Shown: piece by piece, positions 16,433 to 25,072 of the stretch
How the letters are laid out: the number at the start of each line of letters is the position of its first letter
How positions within the stretch are numbered: the stretch's first letter is position 1
Source: Nocardia sp. CDC159
Lineage (GTDB): Bacteria; Actinomycetota; Actinomycetes; Mycobacteriales; Mycobacteriaceae
Reading direction: 5' to 3'
Length of the DNA: 64,000 nt
NCBI RefSeq assembly: GCF_023740735.1
Contig: NZ_JAMRXH010000005.1
Location: forward strand, 62,001-126,000
The notes under the pieces: generated by a model
Database searches by the model: none
The model's input: only the letters and a program-made list of their open reading frames with translations
What the model was told of the DNA's origin: nothing
Made by a program: the position numbers and the translations under genes

Positions 16433-17298
16433 GATGCCACCCCCGCCAGCAGGCTGCGATAGGCCCTACGGGTCTCGGCGGCGAGGGTGTTGTGCCGCAC
16501 CAGCTCTCCCCGGGCCAGGTGGGGATCGTACGGAATCTCCCGAATGTCGCGCACCCATCCGGTCAGATGTTCCCGCAAATGTTCCGCGATCGAGGGTTCG
16601 TTACCAGGCAGCTGATGTGAGACCACGATCGTGGTGTCGCCGACGATGCCGCCGCCCTGCCCCTCGGTCTGCCCGCCGAACTCGTCGTCGAGCCACTCCA
16701 AAGTCACCCGCAGCCGGTTGGCGGCGTCGACGCGGGCCGGAATCGCCAGCACCAGCGCCACTTCGGCATCCTCGAGCAGCGGGCGCAGCTGCCGCGCCGC
16801 GATCGGGCTGCCGCCGTCGTAGACCGGGGTGTAGCCCGCATCCGAAACCGCCCGCGCCACGGTCAGATACGTGGCGCGCCGCCGCAGCGGGGCCGCGTCG
16901 CGCCACAGCAGTCCGATGCCGGAGGTGGCGTGCGACAGGCATTCCTTGAGCGGGGCGGGTTCGTCGTCGCCGCGGCCGTAGAGCCACTGCTGCAAACTGA
17001 TCGGGCTCAGATGCTCGTCCGCGCCGCGCAGCGCCAGATCGCTGCCCGCCGCGGTGGCGTCGACCGCGACCGTCGGCGCGCCCGCCGCGCCCAGCTCACC
17101 GGCCAGGCCCAGGGCGGTCGTGGTGGTGCCCGCGCCCCCGCAGCCGCCGACCACGAGGATCGGGCGGGTGTAGGAACCGCCGTCGGAATCGTCGCCCCGG
17201 TCCTTGCGTAGCCGCACCACCGGAGCCTTCGCGCGCGTACCCGCGGGGTCGCCCGCCTCGGGCGCCTCGTCGAGCCATCGGCTCCAGTCCTGTCCCAT
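16429..17298 (-). CDS. ParA/MinD-like protein with degenerate P-loop
   Basis: 289 aa, SIMIBI-class fold. The deviant Walker A should read KGGxGKT(T/S); here residues 53-60 are CGGAGTTT, so the signature Lys and the P-loop Lys are both lost (Cys53, Thr58). Other parts look normal: VAVDATAAGSDLA for the first switch and TTIVVSHQLPG later. Similar proteins accompany actinobacterial type IV and ESX-like systems and may position or regulate the machine. It forms a coupled pair with the DUF6668-type gene. Confidence 0.82.
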   Translation of the reverse strand: MGQDWSRWLDEAPEAGDPAGTRAKAPVVRLRKDRGDDSDGGSYTRPILVVGGCGGAGTTTTALGLAGELGAAGAPTVAVDATAAGSDLALRGADEHLSPISLQQWLYGRGDDEPAPLKECLSHATSGIGLLWRDAAPLRRRATYLTVARAVSDAGYTPVYDGGSPIAARQLRPLLEDAEVALVLAIPARVDAANRLRVTLEWLDDEFGGQTEGQGGGIVGDTTIVVSHQLPGNEPSIAEHLREHLTGWVRDIREIPYDPHLARGELVRHNTLAAETRRAYRSLLAGVAS

Positions 17299-17311
17299 CT
17301 CAGCTCTCCTC

Positions 17312-18265
17312 TTACCCGGCCGTGATGCTCGTGATCAGCGTGCGGCCGTCGACCACCGCGGTGGTCACCGTCTGCCTGTCGTAGGTCTTGGGAATGTCGC
17401 CGGGGCGGCGCTCGGTGACCTCCACCGTGAATCTGTTGCCGGTCTGGGTCGCCACCCGCACGCAGTGCGTGGTGCCGACCGGGACGGAATCGATACCGCG
17501 CTGGATCACCGCGGGCGGCGGCACGGCGGCGCCGGGCGCCACCACCTCCCAGGCCCGTTCCCCGGACCGCTGCACGTAATACGAATGCTGGAACCACAGG
17601 ATCGCGGCGGGCCCGGACTCGGTGCCGCCCGGTTCCGCGCTGCGCAGCACCCCGTTGCCCTGTTCGGTCGGGCAGTCCCCGGCCGCGGCATCGGTGGTCA
17701 CCGCGGACAGCTGCATCGTCACCGCGGGCGGGCCCGAGCCTTTACGGGCCGTGCCGCCGTCGCGCAGCAAATACAAGGCGAATGCGGCTGCGGCAGTCAG
17801 CAATAACACCGCTACCGCCAGCACCAGCACAATGCGCAGGCGGCTCGGGCGGGCGCGCGGGCTGTCCGGCGAGGCGGCCGCACCCGGCCCGTCGCGGCCC
17901 ACCCGCGGGCGGCGGCGCGGCCGGGGGCGTTCGGCCGGGGCCGGTTCGTCCTCGTCGTCCCAGGGAAAGTGGACGACCTCGCCGTCGCCGACCGGATAGT
18001 CGTCGTCGGGGCCCGGGGCATGATTGCCGACCCAGTCGGTCCAGCCGCCGGTGAATTCGGCGCGGCGCGTGGGCGGTTGGTCGACGAAGGCGATGTCGAA
18101 CGGTTCGGGCTCGGTCTGGCGGATGTAATGCGGATACCGGGCCGCGCCGTCCTCGTCGAAGCTCGATTCGATCGGCGGTGCCGGCGGCACGGGCTTCTCC
18201 GGCGCGTCGCCCTTCGGCTCCAAGGGCGGGTACCAGCGCCGCAAGTCTTTGTACGACTTCAACAT
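17312..18265 (-). CDS. Single-pass protein with Cys-paired outer domain
   Basis: 317 aa. The N-terminal 140 residues are acidic, Pro-rich and probably disordered. One membrane segment lies at about 148-168 (IVLVLAVAVLLLTAAAAFAL). The outer domain of about 140 residues has two cysteines (GDCPTEQG, THCVRV) and ends in a segment IPKTYDRQTVTTAVVDGRTL. No named family is certain. It precedes the ParA-like gene by 13 nt and belongs to the same operon, probably a structural or regulatory subunit. Confidence 0.78.
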   Translation of the reverse strand: MLKSYKDLRRWYPPLEPKGDAPEKPVPPAPPIESSFDEDGAARYPHYIRQTEPEPFDIAFVDQPPTRRAEFTGGWTDWVGNHAPGPDDDYPVGDGEVVHFPWDDEDEPAPAERPRPRRRPRVGRDGPGAAASPDSPRARPSRLRIVLVLAVAVLLLTAAAAFALYLLRDGGTARKGSGPPAVTMQLSAVTTDAAAGDCPTEQGNGVLRSAEPGGTESGPAAILWFQHSYYVQRSGERAWEVVAPGAAVPPPAVIQRGIDSVPVGTTHCVRVATQTGNRFTVEVTERRPGDIPKTYDRQTVTTAVVDGRTLITSITAG

Positions 18266-18322
18266 TCCCCCATTCCCGCGGAGCCAGCCACGTCGTGCAG
18301 CATCGTCGGACCCTCTCGGCGA

Positions 18323-19921
18323 TCAGTTCGTGGAGAACGGGTAGTTGTTGTTGTCAGCGGTACCTGCGCTGGGACCGAGACCTGTCCCGAACGGAAATTG
18401 TCCCGTACCCGACGTATTCGGCGAACTCGACGCGCCGGGAGCCGGACCCAAGATTCCCGTGATCGGGCTGCTCGCGCCGCCCTTCGGCGGCTGTGCGGCG
18501 GCGCCCGCGGCGGCCAGATCGCGGGCCATCGCGGCGAACCAGTCGGCGACGAATCGGACCGGCGAGTCGCCGCGGGCGTCGACGGCCGCGGTGGCGTAGG
18601 CCCCGTGCCGCTGGACGGTGTCCCAGTACCGCACCCAGGTGGTGGTGTCGAGCAGCGCGCGATTGTCGGTGATGTTCTGCACGACCGCCCGATATGCCTG
18701 CTCGATCAGCCGCGACACCGTGGTCGGCGGTACCAATTGGGTGACCGCACCGCTCAATTCGCTGCCCAACAGCACCAGCGCCTTCGGCGGATCACTGAGC
18801 GCGGCGCGCGCCAGCTGGGTCAGCGTGGCCGGATCGAGGACCGCCCGGACCACGACACCGACGGCGTTGAGGCCGATCAACCCGACCCGCAACAGCGCTC
18901 GCATCGGATCGGCGACCGCGAGGCGGGTGCGCGGATCGGACGCCTCGGCGATGCGCTGCGAGATGGATTGTCCGGGTTGATACGACAGCGAGGCCGAGGT
19001 CGTGCCGCGCAGATCCTGGTTGACGATCGTGCTCGCCGCCTTGATCGAGGTGAACGCCAGCGCCTGCGCGATCGAGGACAGCGAGGCGATCGGATCCCCG
19101 CCCGAGAGCTGGGATTGCCCGGCCACGGCGGCCACCGCGCGCAGGATCGGCGCGCCGGCGGGTGCGTCACAGGCCAGATCGCCCGCGACGCAGAAGCTCG
19201 CGACCCGGCCGGTCAGCGCGCCGAAGTCGGCAGCCTGATCGCGCCCGGGGCCGATGCCGCCACCCCCGGCGGTCTGCCCGGGCAGTGCCCGCACGGCCGC
19301 GAGCCGTTCGGTCGGGACGCCGGGCGGCGCGGCCGGGCTGGTCCGCTCCGGCGCACCCGGGAACAGCGGGGCGCCGGAATTGCGCGTGGGATCGGCGAAC
19401 AGCGCGACCGCGGCGATCCGCTCGGGTGTCAGCACGCCCCGCCCGCGCCCGATCTCCTGGGCGAACAGCGAGGCCACGTGCGCGCCCTGGGAATAGCCGA
19501 CGATCGCGAATCTGGTCCTGTCACAGCGCTGCGCGAGCTGGGCGGCCATGCCGCGCAACCGATCCAGACCACCGAGCACCGACTGTGCGTACGGCACCGC
19601 GGCGCCGCCGACCGCACCGCCGAAGCCGGACGCGTAGGGCACATAGGCGCGTTCGACCAGGCCGCGCTCGGGCGCCTTGGCCAGCATGGGCAGGAATACC
19701 GACGACAGCATGCCGGTGTCGGTGGTGGGCGCGGCGTCGGGCGACGATTCGCCGGTGCCCTGAATACCCAAGGCGTACAGGGCCGGACACGTGTCGACGG
19801 CGATATTGGTGGTGGGCGCCTGGGCTGTGGCGGAATGCGGGGCGACGACTGTGGTGATGGCCGCCATCGCGATCGCGGTGCTGCCCAACCTGCTCCAGGT
19901 AGTCCGCGCGGTCAGCATCAT
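18323..19921 (-). CDS. Secreted cutinase-like alpha/beta hydrolase with missing histidine
   Basis: 532 aa. Signal peptide (about 1-33, ending HSATAQA). The cutinase-like domain at about 40-270 has the nucleophile motif GYSQG (Ser144) and a conserved Asp block (GDLACD, Asp248). Cutinases carry the catalytic His about 15 residues later in an AHxxY-like motif; here this stretch reads ILRAVAAVAG and contains no His. About 260 further residues form an Ala-rich helical extension. It may be a carbohydrate- or lipid-acting secreted effector of the operon or a non-catalytic binding form. First gene of the minus-strand operon. Confidence 0.88.
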   Translation of the reverse strand: MMLTARTTWSRLGSTAIAMAAITTVVAPHSATAQAPTTNIAVDTCPALYALGIQGTGESSPDAAPTTDTGMLSSVFLPMLAKAPERGLVERAYVPYASGFGGAVGGAAVPYAQSVLGGLDRLRGMAAQLAQRCDRTRFAIVGYSQGAHVASLFAQEIGRGRGVLTPERIAAVALFADPTRNSGAPLFPGAPERTSPAAPPGVPTERLAAVRALPGQTAGGGGIGPGRDQAADFGALTGRVASFCVAGDLACDAPAGAPILRAVAAVAGQSQLSGGDPIASLSSIAQALAFTSIKAASTIVNQDLRGTTSASLSYQPGQSISQRIAEASDPRTRLAVADPMRALLRVGLIGLNAVGVVVRAVLDPATLTQLARAALSDPPKALVLLGSELSGAVTQLVPPTTVSRLIEQAYRAVVQNITDNRALLDTTTWVRYWDTVQRHGAYATAAVDARGDSPVRFVADWFAAMARDLAAAGAAAQPPKGGASSPITGILGPAPGASSSPNTSGTGQFPFGTGLGPSAGTADNNNYPFSTN

Positions 19922-20335
19922 CTTCTGACCCCCTCACCAGCCGTATGCAATAGTCCGGAGGGTCGAGTGCCGCGGCGACCCGAGAGCGAGCATCCTTGGG
20001 CTTCGAAGGCTCATCCCCGCAGGTGCGGGGAGATGACCGTCGATCTCGTGTTGCCGCGAGCCCCGAAACGCAATAGACCGTAACAGAATCCGGCGAACGC
20101 CGCAGTGCATCCTGCACATTGCGCACGCAAGACCGGAAGAAATCCCGGTCGGAGCGAACCGACCGGAAGAATTGTAGTCCACTACGTCCGATTCGGCTGT
20201 GGACGGCAACTGATCGGCGATCATACGCCGCGCGCGCCGAAACCGCTGTCGTACAGCGACGATCGGTATCGGATGTGGGCGACACACCGGCGAGCCCGCT
20301 CGGGGCGACGGGCCGGCACCGGCAGACTGGGCCGC
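19922..20335. promoter_or_regulatory. Divergent regulatory region with an orphan CRISPR-like hairpin and repeated sites
   Basis: No credible gene lies between the divergent cutinase and transporter genes. Two 11-bp direct repeats (GACCGGAAGAA) sit at 20131-20141 and 20161-20171, exactly 30 bp apart (about three helical turns), with inverted half-sites CCGGTC between them. These could be operators for the secretion operon or the transporter. A CRISPR-repeat-like hairpin lies at 20008-20035. Confidence 0.5.
20008..20035. repeat. Solitary type I-E CRISPR-like repeat
   Basis: The block CTCATCCCCGCAGGTGCGGG with following GAGATG matches from memory the consensus form of actinobacterial type I-E repeats (CTCATCCCCGCAGGTGCGGG, then GAGCAC). 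It occurs once; no second copy at spacer distance and no cas gene is present. It may simply be a GC hairpin (CCCCGC...GCGGGG). Confidence 0.45.
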
Positions 20336-21181
20336 GTGCTGGAACTTCCTGTCGCGGCCGTGATCTGCGCATTCGCCGGTGCCGTGTTGTTCGCGGTGGC
20401 CGCGGTCGCGCAGCAGCGCGCGGCCGCCGCGGTCCCCGAGGGCGAGGCGCTGCTGGCCCGGCTGCTCCGAAGTCCGCGCTGGTGGGCCGGTTTGATCGGC
20501 GACGCGGGCGGTTTCGCCTTCCAGGTGGCGGCGCTCGCGCTGGGGTCGGTGCTGGTGGTGCAGCCGATCCTGGTGAGCGCGTTGGTGTTCGCGCTGCCGC
20601 TGGCCGCGCGCTACAGCGGCCGCCGGGTCACGCCGCGGATGTGGGCGCAGGCGCTCGCGCTGGCGGCGGCGCTGGCGGTATTCCTGATCGTGGGCGATCC
20701 GACCGAGGGCAGCGCCGGTGCGCCGGGGCGGCGCTGGGCGCTGCCGCTGGCGATCCTGGTGGCGCTGATCGCGATCGGGGTGGCGGTGGTGGCGGTCGTG
20801 CGCTCGCCCGCCCTGCGGGCGCTGCTGCTCGGCGCCTGCGCCGGATTGTTGTTCGGCATTGCCGCCGCACTCACCGAACATGTGACGGAATTGTTCGGCC
20901 ATGGGCTCGGCGCGGTCCTCGCCAGCTGGCAACCGTACGCCCTCGCCGCGACCGGCCTGCTCGGTCTGTATCTACAGCAGCGCGGATATCAGGTCGGCCC
21001 GCTGGCGGCCTCCCTGCCCGCCTTCACCGTCGCCGAACCGCTGGGGGCGGCATTCCTCGGCATCACCGTCCTCGACGAGCGCCTGCGCAGCGGCCCGGTC
21101 GGCACCGTATTCGTGGGAATCGCGGTGCTGGTGATGTGCGTGGCGGCGGTGCGGCTGTCCCGCGCCCAGGCGCTGACCTGA
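20336..21181 (+). CDS. DMT-superfamily (EamA-like) membrane transporter
   Basis: 281 aa from GTG 20336 (VLELPVAAVICAFAGAVLFA). About nine or ten hydrophobic segments, two repeated halves, with no soluble domain, as in DMT transporters. Actinobacterial members of this branch are poorly characterised. Possibly exports a small metabolite. Longer reading frames upstream are not supported by codon use. It stands alone between the secretion operon and rel. Confidence 0.85.
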   Translation: MLELPVAAVICAFAGAVLFAVAAVAQQRAAAAVPEGEALLARLLRSPRWWAGLIGDAGGFAFQVAALALGSVLVVQPILVSALVFALPLAARYSGRRVTPRMWAQALALAAALAVFLIVGDPTEGSAGAPGRRWALPLAILVALIAIGVAVVAVVRSPALRALLLGACAGLLFGIAAALTEHVTELFGHGLGAVLASWQPYALAATGLLGLYLQQRGYQVGPLAASLPAFTVAEPLGAAFLGITVLDERLRSGPVGTVFVGIAVLVMCVAAVRLSRAQALT

Positions 21182-21566
21182 GCTTTTCGATCAGCACCTG
21201 GTGTACTGGAAGTGCTCCTTCAGGCGGGGGGACGCCGTCGGCCGATGCCTTGGCCCAGCAGACGTTGTGGGGGAAGGCGACGTAGGAGTAGTAGCAGCCG
21301 AGCGGCACGGTGAAGGTGGCCGATCCGTTCGCGTCGATGACGCCATCGCGGCGCAGCACCTCGGTGCCGGATCCGGGCAGCGGAATCTCGTTGGTCGCGG
21401 GGTCGCACGGGCGCATGAGGCGCAGCTGGACCGGCACGTTCGGCACCGCGTTACCGGAGAGGTTGCGAGTGCCGAGAGATGCCGGAGTGCAGCCTGCGTA
21501 CCACTCCGGAACCGACCATTGCCCCCGCCTCCCAATCGAATGATCGGATACTCGACCCAGCATCAT
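21063..21566 (-). pseudogene. Remnant of a secreted cysteine-containing protein
   Basis: Codons from about 21200 to 21500 on the minus strand are strongly coding (third positions nearly all C or G) and encode a segment with four cysteines and a beta-rich pattern (LSGNAVPNVPVQLRLMRPCD, then ATFTVPLGCYYSYVAFPHN). The open frame has no signal peptide at its N-terminus and its C-terminal part runs antisense into the transporter gene, so both ends appear lost. No family was recognised. I interpret it as a truncated gene, but a small intact cytosolic protein cannot be excluded. Confidence 0.42.
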
Positions 21567-21666
21567 CGATCGGACCCGCTCACGTCCGCCGAATCCACGG
21601 GTTCCACCGTCCGAACCGATTGGTATGACGGAACTTTCGACAGCGAACCGCGAACCCCGCCCGCCC

Positions 21667-24081
21667 CTAGGCCGCCGACGTCACCCGGTACACGTCGTAG
21701 ACGCCCTCGACATTGCGGACCACGTTCAGCAGATGGCCCAGATGTTTCGGATCGCCCATCTCGAAGGTGAACTTGCTGATCGCGACGCGGTCGCCGGAGG
21801 TCATGACCGAGGCGGACAGGATGTTGACCTTCTCGTCGGCCAGCACCTTGGTGACATCGGAGAGCAGGCGGGTGCGGTCCAGGGCCTCGATCTGGATGGC
21901 GACCAGGAAGACCGACGACGGCGACGGCGCCCACTTCACCTCGATGATCCGCTCCTGCTGGGCCTGCAGCGAATCGGCGTTGGTGCAGTCGGTGCGGTGC
22001 ACGCTCACCGCTCCCCCGCGGGTGACGAAGCCCATGATCTCGTCGCCCGGCACCGGGGTGCAGCACTTGGCCAGCTTGGCGACCGTGCCCGGCGCGCCCG
22101 GAATCTCCACGCCCGCGTCGCCGCTGGTGCGCTGGCGGGCGGGCAGGGTGGAGGGCGTACTGCGCTCGGCCAGTTCGTTTTCCACGTCGCCGACGCCGCC
22201 GAGCTGGGTGACCAGCCGCTGCACCACATGGTGTGCCGAGATCTGCCCCTCGCCGACGGCCGCGTACAGCGCGGAGATGTCGGTGTAGTGCAGTTCGTGC
22301 GCCAGCGCGGTCATCGCGTCGACGTTCATCAGCCGCTGCAGCGGCAGTCCGGTGCGGCGGACCTCCTTGCTGATCGCCTCCTTGCCCGCCTCGAGCGCCT
22401 CCTCGCGGCGCTCCTTGGCGAACCACTGGCGGATCTTGGCCTTAGCCCGCGGGGAGACGACGAAGTTCTGCCAGTCGCGGCTGGGCCCGGCGTTCTGCGC
22501 CTTGGAGGTGAAGATCTCGACGACCTCACCGTTCTCCAGCTGGCGTTCCAGCGCGACCAGCCGCCCGTTGACCCGCGCGCCGATGCACTTGTGCCCGACC
22601 TCGGTGTGCACCGCGTAGGCGAAATCGACCGGTGTCGACTTCTGCGGCAGCGTGATGACATCGCCCTTCGGGGTGAACACGAAGATCTCCGGCGACTTCA
22701 GGTCGAAGCGCAGCGACTCCAGGAACTCGGCCGGATCGGCGGCCTCCCGCTGCCAGTCGAGCAGCTGGCGCATCCAGGCCATATCGTCGACCTCGGCGGC
22801 ATCGCCGGAGTGCTTACCCTTGGTCTCCTTGTAGCGCCAGTGCGCGGCGATGCCGAATTCGGCGGTGCGGTGCATGTCCTGGGTGCGGATCTGCACCTCG
22901 AGCGGCTTACCGTCCGGGCCGACGACCGTGGTGTGCAGCGATTGGTAGACGCCGTAGCGGGGCTGGGCGATGTAGTCCTTGAACCGCCCGGCCATCGGCT
23001 GCCACAGCGAATGCACCACGCCAACCGCGGCGTAGCAGTCGCGCACCTCGTCGCAGAGGATGCGGATACCGACCAGGTCGTGGATGTCGTCGAAGTCCTT
23101 CCCCTTGACGATCATCTTCTGATAGATCGACCAGTAATGCTTCGGGCGCCCCTCGACCACGGCGTTGATGCGGCTGGCGGCCAGTGTGTTGACGATCTCG
23201 GCGCGCACCCGGGCCAGATAGGTGTCGCGCGAGGGCGCGCGATCGGCCACCAGGCGCACGATCTCGTCGTACTTCTTCGGATGCAGGATCGCGAAGGCCA
23301 GATCCTTGAGCTCCCACTTGACCGTCGCCATGCCGAGCCGATGGGCAAGGGGCGCAATGACTTCCAGCGTCTCGCGGGCCTTCTTGGCCTGCTTCTCCGG
23401 CGGCAGGAAGCGCATGGTGCGCATATTGTGCAGCCGGTCGGCGACCTTGATCACCAGCACGCGCGGATCGCGGGCCATGGCGATGATCATCTTGCGGATG
23501 GTCTCGGCCTCGGCCGCCGCGCCGAGGTTGACCTTGTCGAGCTTGGTGACGCCGTCGACCAGGTGCGCGACCTCGGCGCCGAAGTCGTTGGTCAACTCCT
23601 CGAGCGAGTAGCCGGTGTCCTCGACCGTGTCGTGCAGCAGCGCGGCCACCAGCGTGGTGGTGTCCATGCCGAGTTCGGCCAGGATGTTGGCGACCGCGAG
23701 GGGGTGGGTGATGTAGGGATCGCCGGACTTGCGGAACTGGTGCGCATGCTTCTCGTCGGCGACGTCGAAGGCCCGCTGCAGCAGCTGCAGGTTGGCCTTC
23801 GGGTACAGCTCGCGATGCACGGTGGCCAGCGGCTCCAGGACCGGCTTGACGGCGGCGATACCGCGCTGACCGGTCATTCGCCGGGCCAGGCGGGCGCGGA
23901 CCCGCCGGGAGGCCGAGGTCGGCACGGCCGCGGGGCTGCCCGGCTGGCGCATGGGCATACTGCGCGGAGTCGGCGCGGGTTGCGGGGTGGGCGCCGGGGG
24001 CGGGGTCACGGCAGGGGTGGGTGTCGCACCATTACCAGCAGACGATTGCTCCGCATTCGCCTTCTCCAGATGCTGAGTCAT
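21667..24081 (-). CDS. rel: Bifunctional (p)ppGpp synthetase/hydrolase Rel
   Basis: 804 aa from ATG 24081 (GAGAGGTGG upstream). A Pro-rich N-terminus (about 20-55) precedes the HD hydrolase domain (LLHDTVEDT, His150-Asp151), synthetase domain ([20 protein letters not shown]), TGS domain ([13 protein letters not shown]), helical and Zn-finger-like regions, and a C-terminal ACT domain. It makes and degrades (p)ppGpp during starvation. It is the single long Rel typical of actinobacteria. A Walker-type kinase is absent, as expected. In relatives it lies between apt and ppiB; here both neighbours are displaced. Confidence 0.97.
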   Translation of the reverse strand: MTQHLEKANAEQSSAGNGATPTPAVTPPPAPTPQPAPTPRSMPMRQPGSPAAVPTSASRRVRARLARRMTGQRGIAAVKPVLEPLATVHRELYPKANLQLLQRAFDVADEKHAHQFRKSGDPYITHPLAVANILAELGMDTTTLVAALLHDTVEDTGYSLEELTNDFGAEVAHLVDGVTKLDKVNLGAAAEAETIRKMIIAMARDPRVLVIKVADRLHNMRTMRFLPPEKQAKKARETLEVIAPLAHRLGMATVKWELKDLAFAILHPKKYDEIVRLVADRAPSRDTYLARVRAEIVNTLAASRINAVVEGRPKHYWSIYQKMIVKGKDFDDIHDLVGIRILCDEVRDCYAAVGVVHSLWQPMAGRFKDYIAQPRYGVYQSLHTTVVGPDGKPLEVQIRTQDMHRTAEFGIAAHWRYKETKGKHSGDAAEVDDMAWMRQLLDWQREAADPAEFLESLRFDLKSPEIFVFTPKGDVITLPQKSTPVDFAYAVHTEVGHKCIGARVNGRLVALERQLENGEVVEIFTSKAQNAGPSRDWQNFVVSPRAKAKIRQWFAKERREEALEAGKEAISKEVRRTGLPLQRLMNVDAMTALAHELHYTDISALYAAVGEGQISAHHVVQRLVTQLGGVGDVENELAERSTPSTLPARQRTSGDAGVEIPGAPGTVAKLAKCCTPVPGDEIMGFVTRGGAVSVHRTDCTNADSLQAQQERIIEVKWAPSPSSVFLVAIQIEALDRTRLLSDVTKVLADEKVNILSASVMTSGDRVAISKFTFEMGDPKHLGHLLNVVRNVEGVYDVYRVTSAA

Positions 24082-25072
24082 GCCACCACCTCTCACCGGC
24101 TCGATCGGACCACCCTATCCGACCGCTGCAACGGCTCAGACCACCAACTTTAATCCGGTCGACCGACTCGCGCCGGGCCGTCGCACGGCCGCCGAGCCCC
24201 CGGACCGTCACCTGCGGTTTCACGGGCGTTCGCCGATCGCCCCCGGGAGAGGAACGAATGGCTTCCGGGGAGTGTTCCCTCCCTCCGGTCGGGAGAAGCG
24301 GGGCGGGGGAAGGGGGCGAGGGCGGGACAGGGATGCGAGGGCGGGACAGGGGCGTGAGGGGGGGACAGGGGCGCGAGGGTGGGACAGAGGACGGAAGAGG
24401 TAACCGCCGGGAACAGGAAATGTAATTGGGATGGTGCGGCGATGGTATGGGCGACCGGGGATGACAAATATTTGCGGTTGCGGCCGGGGCGAGGCGGCTG
24501 TCGGGCGCGGGAATCGGGCGCCCGGAATGGAGGTGTACAGGATACCTGGAATGCGGCCGCGGGGACTTCGGCTCGTCGGGGCAGCGTGCGCGCGCCCGAA
24601 CGGCGGCGACGGCGCGTCCGAGCCGGTAGGGGCGAATAGCAATATCCGACCGAAAGACACCAAAGCTGCGCGCATTCGGGGAGTGTGAATGTTATTGCGC
24701 CGGAACACAGTCGGAACATCGACAGTACATCGCGAGCACATCACAGGCCCTTTTCCGGGCTCGTCCATACCGCTGGATCGGCCTCTACTAGGAGTTTCGT
24801 CCCATCAACCGGTGACTCGAAAAACTTTGTGTTTCACTTGATCTCGTTAACCCGCGGCCCGCGGGGAACGATGCAGGGTTAGACACGCAGTCGACTGTCG
24901 AACCCCGCGTCGACGCCGACCGTTCATCGTCCGTAAGGACGATGGCGCGATGTGGCTCGACTCGCGATGATCCTTAGGGGGGACATCGGGGGTCAGGGCA
25001 CAACATGGTGTCACGGAACGTGACAGGTTCGGCCCTGGGCCGCAACGTGATTCAGAAGAGGGATACCGCCTG
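24082..25072. other. Long non-coding region upstream of rel
   Basis: About 990 bases between the divergent rel and the NB-ARC regulator. No frame shows convincing coding bias. It holds the rel promoter region, a 4 x 19-bp tandem repeat (24317-24392) and a small perfect hairpin CATCGTCC...GGACGATG (24925-24932 with 24937-24944). Local GC skew is strong: the repeat tract is almost purely purine (G/A) on the plus strand. Confidence 0.6.
24317..24392. repeat. Four tandem copies of a 19-bp G-rich repeat
   Basis: Units at 24317-24335, 24336-24354, 24355-24373 and 24374-24392 share the form CGAGGGCGGGACAGGGGCG with a few changes. The plus strand is G-rich with several GGG runs, so it could form G-quadruplex or slipped structures upstream of rel. 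Probably length-variable among strains. Confidence 0.8.

Noticed and set aside
19980..20060. CRISPR array
   Set aside because: Only one repeat-like unit is present; no spacers, no cas genes.
21625..24153. Long plus-strand frame opposite rel
   Set aside because: Antisense shadow with atypical His/Asp/Leu composition; rel is unambiguous on the minus strand.
24150..24768. Minus-strand frames upstream of rel
   Set aside because: Pro/Arg-rich, generated partly by the tandem repeat, and no third-position GC bias.
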